Assembly: GCA_023374025.1 (NCBI GenBank)
Contig: SIJG01000016.1
Coordinates: 1,826,142-1,890,141, forward strand
Length of the DNA: 64,000 nucleotides
Source: Heterodera schachtii
Lineage: Eukaryota; Nematoda; Chromadorea; Rhabditida; Heteroderidae
Reading direction: 5' to 3'
In this document: piece after piece, positions 45,532 through 57,058 of the stretch
Numbering within the stretch: the stretch's first letter is position 1
How the letters are laid out: every line of letters begins with the position of its first letter
Notes under the pieces: model-generated
Told to the model about the DNA's origin: nothing
What the model saw: only the letters and a program-made list of their open reading frames with translations
Databases searched by the model: none
Translations under genes and position numbers: made by a program

Positions 45532-46200
45532 TTTTTGCTGCAATGTGCAAATTAAGTTATAATTGCTTATTAATTGCTAAAAGGTAAACAAAAAATCAAA
45601 ATTTTGAAAATTTTTTGTCGAATTGTAAGCAAAAAAAAAAATCGTATTTGAATGGTTTGGGAACAATTTATCAGACAAAAGGGACCATTTACTCGAAACA
45701 TCTCCAAATATGTTTGATTTGTTATTTTGCGGGCGAAAAAATAATGAATAAAATTTTCAGGAAATTTTATGCATAAATACCCTTGGTTTTCCAATTGTAG
45801 AAACATATTTTAGAATATATTTTGGCATTTTTTTTGTCACATATTTTAACATTTTTTAGCACATATTTTATTACATATTTCATGATTTTTAGCACATAAA
45901 AATCCGGGCTCTAATTAATTAAGTTTCCTTGAATTTAATGTGAACGATCGCAACTCGGTTATATAATATATAGACAAACGAAAATTTTTGTCTAATAAAA
46001 ACTGGAGTAGCGCCCCATGTTCCTTGATATACAAATTGAATAAATTTTATTATTATTACAAATATTACAATAGTATTCAATGATAGAATGCTAACAAAAA
46101 GTGAGTTAATTGTTTTTTTGTTTTGCTTTTTTTTCTCTTCTCCCCACTCTTTCCATCGCTTTTCACTAATTGCCCAGAAACTGCTGCTGTACTGTACTGA
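45532..46200. other. Intergenic with a CACATATTT word array
   Basis: Positions about 45815-45917 contain variants of cacatattttaacatttttt and end aaaaatccgggctctaatta. That end sequence is shared with copies near 649 and 39511. No gene seen. The remainder is the 3' flank of the lipase gene. Confidence 0.6.
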
Positions 46201-48328
46201 TCAGACCGCAATGGTTTTGATCAATTGGCAGAATTGGTCCGAGTGCAAAATGCCCACGTGAGTTGGGCCCACAATTTCTGTCACACTGTCCACCTGAAAA
46301 GTGAAAAGCCTCACATTGTCCCCATTTTAGACTTTTCCCCATTTCATTTCATCTCCACTTTCATAATTACCAATTTGCCCTGCTCCTTCCATTTTTGGCA
46401 CACTCTCATCGATTCGGCATTTATCAATCCGTCCCCCGGGCCCATCTTTGTGTCCGCTTTTTTGTCAATTCCGTTCGGATAGTCAAATTCCGCCGGAGTG
46501 CCTTTGTCCGAAATCGAATGCACACAAAACATCTTTAGCAAAACAGTTAAAGCAGAACCAGTGGAATAGCATAAGCTTTACCGGCGTGTATTTATTTGCG
46601 TCGATCTGTGACGACAAACTTTGGTAAAGCGATTGCATTTGGGCGATGTTGGCAACCGACAAAAGTTGTGCCAAGTCGGCAAAAGTGTAATTGATGCCCG
46701 AAATAGAGGCCAATTTTGTGTCCGATTGGAATGCCAACGAATTGGGCAACAGAAAAGTGACTGCGGCCAAAGTTCGGATAAATTTTCGGACCACCAAATT
46801 TGGCACAATTAGCGAAAGGCCGGGGAAAAGCCGGTCGACGTTTCCTAAATCGGCTAGAAAAAGCATCTTTATTTGCTCATTTACCAGAGAGTATCTGCTC
46901 GATGATAAATGTTGTGCCACCATATGGCCCGGAAGTGTTTATTGTGCGGCTCAAATACCGATTCTGCCATTCCTAGCTCATTTTCATTTATTTAGCTGCC
47001 AATTTGCCCAAATGACCCACTTGGCTCATGCGCTGATTCAGGTAATAATTCACCACCAAATTGCCCAAACTATGGCACAGCAAAACGGCCTTTTTCCCCG
47101 TTGCGTTGACAGATTTTTCAATTAGAGTGGTCAAATTGACAAAGTATGCTTCGGTATAGTCTGAAAGCAAAGGCTGAATTCGAGCAGCACAACACGGAAA
47201 TTTCGCTGCCATAGAAAATGTTTTTTTATGCTTCTAAATATGCTTTTTAGTTTCTTTGGATTTTTAATGATTCCTTCAATTAATTTAATTGTGCCTCAAT
47301 TTCGCTTCTCACTTCTCACCCATTCCGGGCGTTAAGCGCCAATCGTACGGAGCCGCGAAGAGATTGCAGCCTTTGGTATAGCCAAAATTGACCAAACATT
47401 TGTTGATCAGTGGTGCAAAATAAGTTTCATCCTCGGGGGCGGGAGAAGACGAACTCAACGCACAACCGCCGGGGAAAGAGTCACTAAGCCAACAGGTGGA
47501 AGGGCAAGTGCTTAATTAATTGCCAAAAACGATAATTACTCATTTAAAAAACCTAAATGTAAATATATTATAAAAAGAAATTAATTAATTTAAATTGCTA
47601 ATTAATAAAAGAAAATTGAATTGTAAAATATTATTACACAATAGGTGCAATAAGCAAAGCGACTTACCAACCAAATTCTTTTCTCGCGAGAAAAGTGACG
47701 TCAACGCCCGTTTGGTTTCGGTAAGTGTCCGTCGTTTGGTCGTAGCTCAGTCTCAATTAGTTTAATTGATCAATTAGCAATTCTAGCAATTTGATTTCTT
47801 ACGACATTAAATAGAAGAGACATTCTTGGATGTTGGTCACGTTCAAAGTGCCCACAGCCAAAAGCGGATTTATCCACCCTTTAATGGAGTAACGGGCAGC
47901 GAACACTTGGGTGCACAGAAGGGGAAAATCGGCCGGGAACGGCGTATTTTTGCCATCCAAATACATTTTGTTGCCGAAAAAGCCATGGACTGAACGGAGC
48001 AAATTTGAAGGAGAAAAGGGAAAGTGCCAAATGTTTTGGTGTCCCTCCCAATCTACCTATTGCAAACATTGCCAAAAATTAATGTCTAATAAAAGTATTG
48101 ATATGCTATTGCCAAACTTTTAAATTCACCGAGAATTAATGGCGGACGAATTGTCGACGCATTGGCACAGCCCCCGGCGCACTCATTCGAGAGGGCACAT
48201 TCGCCATTATTAGTTAAATTTGTCAACAGTTCAATGGGCAACAAATCAGTGACAATGGGCAACACAGGCAATTGGGCAGAGGCAAAAATTGACCAAAAGG
48301 CCAATAAAAGTGGCAAATGGGCAAACAT
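46201..48328 (-). CDS. Secreted LCAT / lysosomal phospholipase A2 (PLA2G15)-like lipase
   Basis: The signal peptide MFAHLPLLLAFWSIFASAQL lies at 48328. Exons follow the LCAT-family order: PPLILVHGFFGNKMYLDGK (oxyanion/lid region), LLAVGTLNVTNIQECLFYL, QTGVDVTFLARKEFGW, LVNFGYTKGCNLFAAPYDWR, and TGKKAVLLCHSLGNLVVNYY (nucleophile Ser in HSLGN). Then RTINTSGPYGGTTFIIEQIL, GNVDRLFPGLSLIVPNLVV, SDKGTPAEFDYPNG, GPGDGLINAESMRVCQKWKE (catalytic Asp) and IVGPTHVGILHSDQFCQL (catalytic His), ending at 46201. All three catalytic residues are present, so an active acyltransferase/phospholipase is expected. Enzymes of this group move or release the sn-2 acyl chain of phospholipids. Secretion suggests action in pseudocoelom, gut or at the host interface. 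Confidence 0.88.
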
Positions 48329-51300
48329 TTAAAGTTAATTAGTATAATTGTGCTTAATGAACCAACAATAATTATATAATTTTGAAGTGTTTAATGAGGA
48401 GGAATAAAAATTTATTTTTATTGTTTGAAATATCGGTGGAGAGAGAAATTAATTTATTTTTATCATTGCAAAAATTCATTAATTATAATGTGAAAGAAAA
48501 TAAATGAAAAAAGGAAAATTCTTGCAAAAAAGCAATTTATTTTTCTGAACGTTGTCAAATTAATAATTTTTTTTTCTTTGAACATTTTGATTCTCATTTG
48601 TCCTTATAAAATTTCAATTTAAAAGGACAATCGCTGAAAAAATTGAAAATTTATGCAAATACAAAACAAATATTTTCCGAATTAAAAGTGCAGTAAATTT
48701 TGAGGAAGAATTTTAATTCCAGCGGATTATGATTTGGGAATATTAAAGCATTCATTCATTTATTTGTTCAGCAAAAAACTTAAGAGCGAACGGCGCCCCA
48801 CCCGCTGACCCGATTTTAAAGGGTGCATGGGATCAAACTCTCGAGGAAAAACGGGACCAGAAAAAGGGATTGGGACCACGACGCCGGGGCTGAAAAATCG
48901 TTATCAGGATTTCAGTTTTTTGAAAACGGGACCGGGTTTGAAGCTGGAAAAGTTTAAACTAAACACGATAATTTGTGTTTAAAATAATTAAAAATTAGTT
49001 TAATTATAGTTTAGAAAAAAAAACAGTGGATAAGTAGGGGGACGTTACTCAATTCTTCTTAGACGAGGTTTTGCCTTCTTTTAATTGCAGCTGCGTTTTG
49101 TTTAGGCCGAAAGCCATTATTATGCCCAATGAGCGACAACAGTTCAATTCGGAGACTTAGCATTCTGAGCATTTTTGTCAACGATACGAGTCGTAGCCAC
49201 CACCACAAAGGCGCGAAAATGGATGGAAGAATTGAATGGTCTTGGTTTATCAGAAAGCAATTAATAACCTGGATTAACGTATTCTTTATGCAAATTTTTA
49301 AAATTTTGCCTTCACAAACAGAAGTGTGTCGACCTGCTTCAGCAAGTTGTGATCGACGACTGTTCCCAGAGGAAGAGCGAGAACTGTGCAATGAAACAGC
49401 CTCCTTAAACTCATTTATGATTAAAATTTGGGCAGTGCGACGGACGCTAAATGATCGCTTTTCACTCACGAAAGATGATTTTGAGCTTTGAAAACTTGAG
49501 TTTACATTAGTACTTTTTACAGTAAGCCGATTATTTTCCTTTTATTACAGTAACCGAGTGATTAAATTATTTTATAATATGATTAAAACATTTTAAATTC
49601 GTAATAATGTCAAATTGTCATTAAAATTGTATAAAATAATAAGAAATGACCATAACGGAGAACAGAACGAAAGGGGCAGTCACAAACAGAAAAATGATAA
49701 CAATTTTTACAGAAGGACATTCCCCCGGGCGATCGACGTCAAATTTGACAATGGCTTCTTCTTTGTTCTTCTTTTTGCTCTTCTGTTGCACTTCCAAATT
49801 TCCCAGACAAATTTCTGAAAAAAGACAAATATTTCAAATGCATTCTCTCCACTAATTAATTATTAATTACCATCAAAAGCTGCTGTAGTCCTGGTTTTAA
49901 AAGTTGTAGTCATAACTATCAATCACTTAATTATCCCTAGGCATTTGAATTTGCTAAGCTGAGTTTTTCAATTTTTAATTTGGGAGTGATCGGTCGGTGG
50001 CCATTTCCGTCGGATTTGAGTCAAACAAAGGAAAAAATATTTTAATTAAATTAAAAAATATATAAATATAATAAATTCATAGTCTTTAAATGGTTAATTT
50101 CTGTTAAGTCGTTTCCGGACTTAAAAAGAAAAGTTTTTTAGGTTAACATTGCCCACACGTCAGCTTGCTTTTGTTAAAAAAAGTGTTGAAAAAATGAAAA
50201 TGAACGGATACAATCATAAAAAAGAGTGCGAGATCGCTTTTTGTGTCGGCATGGAAACACCGCGGAAAAAGCAGAGACAAAAGAAAGAGGTAAAATGACG
50301 AAAAATTGAAAAAGTGCGAAAAGTCAAATTAATTGGAATAGATAAAAAATTTAAAGACTCAAAAATAAAAAATGAATGGAAAAGTCAAAATAAATAATGC
50401 AATTTTTAGTGTTGAGGCACAAATATTGGCGTAAATACATAAAATAAAATATTTTTTATCTTTAATATTTGTTTAAATTAATTCTTCGTTCTTCGCTGCT
50501 GTTTTGCAAATGCTTTCTCTTCCGCTTTTCCTTTCCTTTCCGTCCGTCGGTCCGTCCGGTTCCTTTTTGGTTGGCTTATTTTGCTATTGTATTTGTTATA
50601 TTGAAAATATTATTTTGCTTTTCCATGGATCGCTTTTGCGGGTCGCGCCGACCAATTCCAAAATTGTCAAAATGTGCCCCAAAACCCTTCCGTTTATTTA
50701 CATGCGAATCCCCCCAAATCCATCCGAGCAAATCGCTGAGTTTATTCCGTGGATATCCAACTCCATTCTTCACTCGGCAGCAGCGGCTGACCAACAAAAC
50801 ACTCACTGCTCAAAATCCGCGCATTCTTTCGCCCATCCGAACGAAAAACGAAGCGCAAAGGGAAAGGAGGGACAGATCAAATGGAAATGGACAAATTAGC
50901 AGAAAAGTGGCAATGGGCAATTAAGGAATCAATCGCAAGTAATTGGGGATGTCATGTGCAATAACACCTACCCCCTCGCCCCACCCCTCTCTCCGATCAT
51001 TCGCTTAATCACTCACTTTTCCATCCTCAAAAATTATGGTTATTTTCTTTATTTCTCTAATTGCTCCGATGCTCCTTTCTTTACCTAATATTTCTCATTT
51101 TGTAAATGATTTTATTACATTCAAAATAATCGCTTAATTTTAAATTTCCCTTTTTTAGTATTAATTTTTCACATTTCAAAGATTAATTTTTCTTTCTTTT
51201 TTTCAAATTTTGCGCGAATGCCTCGAGGGATTTCTGACCGATGGATTTCCAACCTCATTCCATTCGATTTCATTTCATTTCATCCCCTGTGGCGACGATC

Positions 51301-51518
51301 CACCCAATTACACGACGAAAAGTGCGCCTCGCCCGCGTTTTCGGGCGGACGGTCAAAGCCCAAAAAAAAGAGATTGAGCAAATCCGAAAATCCAAAGCCC
51401 CGAAGGAAAACGATTTGTTGAGATTGAAGTTTTTTGAATGACTTTTAAAAATAAATATTTGAAATCGTATTTCAATAGTTAATTTAATCATTTATTTTGT
51501 TTTACTAAGATTAAATAA
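48329..51518. other. Gene-poor stretch with unassigned ORFs and a GGGACC word array
   Basis: About 48840-48950 holds aaaacgggaccagaaaaagg and gggaccgggtttg words. Candidate but unrecognised plus-strand coding stretches are 49129-49491 (single open frame, 120 residues, starts MSDNSSIRRLSILSIFVND), 50504-50899 (contains KIVKMCPKTLPFIYMRIPP) and 51241-51441 (basic, ITRRKVRLARVFGRTVKAQK). The last two could be exons of one gene, but I cannot join them. None has a family signature, and the antisense frame at 49059-49469 is equally open. Confidence 0.35.
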
Positions 51519-53820
51519 ATGATTACATCCGGTCTTATAACAAAAACAGCAATTTTCTTTTTCTCCGCGTCTTTTCTCGGTGCAAATGGTAATTTAAAAC
51601 TATTTTAAAAATAATTTATTCAAATATTTTTCATTTACTAAGCAAAGGCAACATAAGTATTTTTAGCTCTGAACTGTTACATTTGTGCTGAGAATGGCTT
51701 GGACGAGTTCGGCGAGTGCAAAACGTCCTTTCCGTTCAGCTGCGATGGGTACGCCAAACGCTTTCCAAAGGACGAGAAAATATTTTGTCGGACGACGCGA
51801 CACAAAACGGCGAATGGTGGGCACTTTTTGGCAATTAAATTTTTTTTTAATATTTTTTTCATTGCTTTTCCTCCCCTCTTTTAGGCACTTTCACTGTGGT
51901 GAAGGAATGCATCGCGGACAGTGCGCACCACGTCACTTTCCCGCGCAAACCGTACCAATTGGCGGAGGAGTGCGACGTGGTCGACCTTAATGGGGTCGAA
52001 GTGGCCTATTGCCTTTGTGGGGACCAAAATTTGTGCAACGGCGAGGCAATTGTAGGCCAATTCAGCGCATTTGAGGAGGTGAAAAGCTCAAAATCCGAAA
52101 CATGTTATTCTTTATCCATTGCTTATTTGAACATTTACATATTTTAAGTTTTTCTTTTAATTAGTAAAGGAAAAATCAAATTAATTATCCGAAATTACAC
52201 TGTTTATTTCAAGTGAAATGTTTAATTTATAATTCAAAAGTTCAATTGAGAAAGAGTTCGGCATGCCAATATCAACAAGCAAAATTGAGGATTTAATCGA
52301 TGATTTATTTGCGAAATTATCACATTTTCCAAAGAATAATTAAATGTCGACTCAAAATAAGGACAGATCTTTAAAAATATGGAAGTTTACGATTATTTTG
52401 TTTACGTGCCCATTTCCCTCCAATTCCCTATAAATTTAAATTCCCCTAAATTCCTCAGAAATACCCCGAATTGTTCGACTCCGATCCGACGACCACGGCG
52501 TCCGATCAGTTGTCTCTGTCTCAGTCCTCACACCAGCGATCGGCGGAGGAAAAGCAAAGAGAGCGAAGCGGAGAAGAAGCAGCAGAATCTGCGGAAGAAG
52601 TGGGAAAAATGGAAAATAAATAAAATTAGAAATAGGAGAAATTGAATTGGTAATGGGAATTTAGCCAATGGAAAGCAGCACATGGCACGGGCAAATTGTT
52701 GACGGAAGTGTCCATTTTGGCACGTCGGGCCAATTCGAAAGTGCCGGCTGGGAAACGGCGACCACCGAACAGAACCAAAACAACAATAATAACAACAACA
52801 ACCCATTTGTGGCACCACCGACACGAAACGAAGGCAAAAAGCATTTAAATAATTAATAAATATATTGTAATTTTTAAAGATAACAACGAAAATGAGAAGG
52901 AAAAAATCGGCGAATTGGTCACTTTTCCATTACCAGCAACAACAAATGATGAAGCGCAAATGACAGCTTCAGAAGAAATGCAAAGCTCAAAAGCGGAGAC
53001 AGCGGAAAGAATGGCAGGCAAAGCATTATAATTTATAATAAAAAGTTAAACAGTGCCGATTTAATAAAAATAACGCATTAAATTTTAACTAATTAAAATT
53101 TAATTTTACCAAGGTTTCCAATGCTTCCAATGCAAAGAACCCAATTTACAAAACGGCGTCGACGATTGCCGTACTCAAATAGTCGCCAATTGCGCTGATC
53201 TGTCAAAAACTGTGCCCGCCATTGGTCGTCCGTTGTGCCTTTCGAGACAAATTGTCGATACAAAAAGTGCCGTTTTCGATATCAAAAATAAATCAAAAAG
53301 ATTCTTTAACAATAAAACGAAATCAGACGGTCGCTTCCAAGTTGAAAAAGGGTGCACAAGTGAGCGCGCCATTCTAAACGAAATGGGCGCAAAAGCGGTG
53401 CCAATGCTAAACGCACTGATCAGCGGAGAGATCAGTTGTGATCAGCAAAGGAAAAGCGGCGAAGAAGCCGAGAGGGGAGAGGAGAAATGGCAGAACATTT
53501 GCATATGCGCGACGGCACAATGCAACGGCAAAAGCGTGGGGGAACAGCAGGTGGGAAGAAAAACAAATTAAGGGGCTTGGGTTGTAAGCTTAATTGGTAT
53601 TTGTTTTGTCGCAAGTAAAGACCGGACAACTGGGATCGGAGGGATCCCGAATTTAATCCCGCGGGATCCCTCCCGATCCCATTCAGTCTCTAGTTGAGAG
53701 AGTGCCGACTCCGTTGCTTTTCTCCCTTTTTTTGAATATTTTCTTTTCTTTTTTCAGATGCTTTTGGCCAACCCCCAACAAATGCTTCGTCTCCCCTTTT
53801 CTTCTCCTTCTTCCCTCATC

Positions 53821-53851
<31 letters not shown>

Positions 53852-55457
53852 CTTCTTCTTCTGCTGCCTTTCCCACTTCTTCGTTCGATTCGACCACAAA
53901 ATCTGTGCCAAATTTATCAGCGGAAGAGCACTTTTTGTCCACGACGAGCGAACCTTTGAATTGCGCCGTTTGTTTGGACGTCGAATTGGGGTCAATTTTT
54001 ATTAGGCTCTGCTGCACTTTTTACAAATCCAATTAATGACCAGCCTCAGTTTTTTGGAATAATTCATTTCTTACTTTAAAAAAGCTTAAATTTATGGTAC
54101 TCTTTTTTTGTTTTTTTTTAAATTCCCGAGACTTTAAAATATTTACAGCTCATTCTTAAATAAAAGTCGACATTTGGTACCTTTGTGTTCTGATTTTGAC
54201 TCTAAAATCTGTTTTTTTAGCTTATTATTTTGTTTTTGATATTTGTACTTTTAGCAATTCCGTGTCGGACTGTCGAAATGCGCACTCCCAAAACTGCGGA
54301 CATAAAATTCGGGAAGAGAAAGCCTATTGTTTGACCAGGCAAACGCAAAACGGAAAAGGTTATTAATTATTGCAAAAGTTACAAATGAATTGATAAATCT
54401 TTAAATGGGTAAATTTTGCAATAAAAATTAATTTAAAAAAATATTATTTAGTTAATTAATTCATTCTAAATGATAAATTTGCACATTTCTGTTAAGATGC
54501 ATTTATTGTGGAAAAAAGTTGTGTGACAACGCACCAATTTTATCAGCAATTCCCTGAAGAATTGGAGAAGCATAGTGCCGACGAAGTGCCAATTGGCTGT
54601 GATGCCACTTATGACGGTGAAAATTCAAAAATAATTACAAAAATAATAAATAAATAAATAAATGTTTTAAGGCTTTGTGAATTATTGCTTATGTGACGGA
54701 CAAATGTGCAACAGAAATTCGTTAAGCGAACAAGCGCAAAGAAATGGGAAAAGGCGAGAAATTTAAATGAAAATGAAATTGAAAGAAATAAATAAATAAT
54801 TGAAGAAACAATTAAATTAAATTAAACGACAATTAATTATTTAATTATTTAAACAGTGGCAAAATGAGAAACAAAACGAGAACAGAGAAAGAAGAAAAGC
54901 ATGGAAAAAGCAGTGAAGAAAAAAAGCGACCATTATTTGTACCATCAGCAACAGGTGAGAAAACAAAAATGATTTAAATAATAAATTAATTTGACAGATT
55001 TAACGCCAATAATTAGCATGAGACCAATAAAATCATCGGCAGAATTGGCTAATCAGGAAGAAAAGGGGTACTTTTATCATCTAATTAATTTAAAACAGTG
55101 CCATTTACAATATGTTTTTTCAGTGGTAAATCCCTTGGCGACGATCCTTCGCCGCCCAATTGGCTCCCAAATTGGCCATCTTCGGATGCCCCCAATTGGC
55201 CATCTTCGGATGCCCCCAATTGGCCGACTTCCGCCGCTTCTCCCATTTTGGTGCCGGCCACCACTCCGCCGTCGAATTTAACTCAACAAAATGACCGACT
55301 CAAAAAATGGAAGCAAAACAGCGAAAGGGCCAAAAGGCCATTCGAAAGTGCCGGAGGCGAAGAGTCATCAGACGGAAAGCGGACGATTTTATCCATGGGA
55401 ATTGGAATTGTTCACGCAATGCTCACACTTTTTGCCTCCCTTTTTCTAATGCTATGA
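51519..55457 (+). CDS. GPI-anchored protein with three Ly6/three-finger modules
   Basis: The signal peptide MITSGLITKTAIFFFSASFL lies at 51519. Module 1 (51668-52080): LNCYICAENGLDEFGECKTS, then CDVVDLNGVEVAYCLCGDQN with LCN. Module 2 (about 53117-53550): FQCFQCKEPNLQNGVDDCRT to NICICATAQCNG. Module 3 (about 53940-54750): LNCAVCLDVELGS, SDCRNAHSQNCGHKI, SCVTTHQFYQQFPEE and VNYCLCDGQMCN. Each shows the N-terminal CxxC and C-terminal C-x-C...CN of Ly6/uPAR domains. Linkers are acidic, poly-Asn or a long Ser run coded by (TTC)n. The last exon has a PNWPSSDA tandem repeat and ends in a hydrophobic tail (IGIVHAMLTLFASLFLML) without a cytoplasmic part, typical of a GPI-anchor signal. Stop at 55457. 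Single Ly6 domains are common in nematodes; three in one GPI protein is less so. Alternative: separate neighbouring Ly6 genes, but only one signal peptide and one anchor signal are visible. Confidence 0.75.
53820..53866 (+). repeat. (TTC)n microsatellite within the Ly6 gene
   Basis: About 13 TTC units, read as a poly-Ser run in the linker between Ly6 modules 2 and 3. A second TTC/CTT run lies at about 57338-57357 between genes. Confidence 0.9.
55170..55226 (+). repeat. 24-bp tandem repeat coding PNWPSSDA
   Basis: Copies of attggccatcttcggatgcc plus cccca occur about two and a half times in frame in the last exon of the Ly6 gene, in the stem before the anchor signal. Confidence 0.85.
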
Positions 55458-55673
55458 AAGAATTTTATTCGCTTAAATATTTATTTTAAATAATTTATCA
55501 CATAAACAATTTATTCACTTTTCAATACTTTAATTTGTTAAATATTATAACTCAATTAAAGATTGAAATGGTTATTGGGTTTTTTAGTTTTAGTTTTATT
55601 CGCCAAAAGTCAATAATAAAATGGTCAAACGATTATCAGAATGATCAATTTCATTTCGGCCTTTTCCATTTCT

Positions 55674-57058
55674 TCACAAATTTCTTTTTTCATTCTTTTG
55701 CCACTGTTCCTTCAACTTTTTAAAGTGCATTTCCGTCATTTCATTGCTTTTATTGTCTCTTTTTTGCTGTCGCTTTTCCCACCGCTTTTGCCCGTCAATT
55801 CTTTGCACCATTTTCGGACTTTTGCCACTGTCAGTGATGCGATTATTGGAGAAGCAGCGATTTGGAAGAAATTTTGCCAAAATGTTCAATGCATTTTTCC
55901 TCAAAATTGGATGACGTCTAAAATTAATTAATTAAAATGCATTTAATAATGAGTTTTATTTTATTATCACTTTTAATGACCTCATTAAAGTGAACTCAAT
56001 CAAAGCGTTGCTGAGAGAAAGTATGGAGTAATAAGTGAACACAATTAAATTCAGCAAAATTGGGTCGGTGATCAGATGAAAATAGACGACAAATGGGGTG
56101 AAGACGGACCCGCAAATGTTAATGAAATGGAACAGAAAAGTCGGCGCGAGTTGGCGCCCCGTGCGAATATTTTCGGCCAACTAAATTAATTTAAATAAAT
56201 CAAATTATAAAAATGAAATTGGAGGAATTTAAACGAATGACGACTAATGAATGAATGAATGGGATTACCTGGTAGCGTTCGCTGAGATTGTGCAAATTCG
56301 CCGGTATTTGGAGCCCGCGCATGAAAAGTTTCAAATTGTGAGTGATCAGAAGAGAGAAAGCCTTAATGTTAAACCGATAAATTCAAATGATAATTCATCG
56401 CTCACAATGATCTCAAAGAAACTGATAAGCATCGAAGCGCAAACAGTCGCTAAAACCCCCGCGGTGAAAGTGAGCGGCGCTTTTGCCTCCGTTGCGATTG
56501 CTTCTTGGGCTGCGGTGGCCACACAAAATGAGGTCTAAATAAAGTAAAATGAGACAAATAACTATTGAATGGCACGACTAATTTGAAAATGCCTTACAAT
56601 TAATGCGAACCACGTGATGTTAAACGCGTAACTTTTGGCATGTTCGTACATTTTGGCAAATATTGTCGCAATAAAGCGCTCGATCAGCAACACATGGCCA
56701 ATGTAATTGATGTAAAGCAGAGGAAATTCGAGAAAAAACTTAAAATCATCATTTAAATTAAAATTAAACAAAAACAAAAAACCACCAAAATAATTTTGTA
56801 ATCAAGCCAATGCTCCTTTCCCAAAATGAAAATGACCAAAATTAGGCTAATTTGTGCCAGCGAATAAATGCAAAACAAAACGCTTTGGGTGAAAAGCACA
56901 AATTTTAAATTTCGATGCAAAAGCGAAGTGCGGCACAGAACGGAAATGTTCAGCAAGGAAAGGGGCAATTGAACAGTGCAAAGGACCAAATTCAGAAGAA
57001 AAAGTGCCGAACTGCAAACATTGACGAACGAAGTTTCGAAAAGTGTCGCATTGGCCAT
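55674..57058 (-). CDS. Serpentine chemoreceptor, class A (sra/srab-like)
   Basis: Start at 57058 (MANATLFETSFVNVCSSALF). Hydrophobic segments follow in order: LFLLNLVLCTVQLPLSLLN, LKFVLFTQSVLFCIYSLAQI, FFLEFPLLYINYIGHVLLIE then RFIATIFAKMYE, PLTFTAGVLATVCASMLISF, the loop NLHNLSERYQ then LAENIRTGRQLAPTFLFHFI, FTPFVVYFHLITDPILLNLI and YYSILSLSNALIEFTLM. RF(I)ATIFAKMYE after TM3 and NLSERYQLAENI before TM6 match class-A nematode receptors. A basic, charged C-terminal tail (HPILRKNALNILAKFLPNRC, KRWEKRQQKRDNK) ends at 55674. Seven membrane segments can be counted across the exons. Ligand unknown; such receptors act in chemosensory neurons. Confidence 0.75.
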
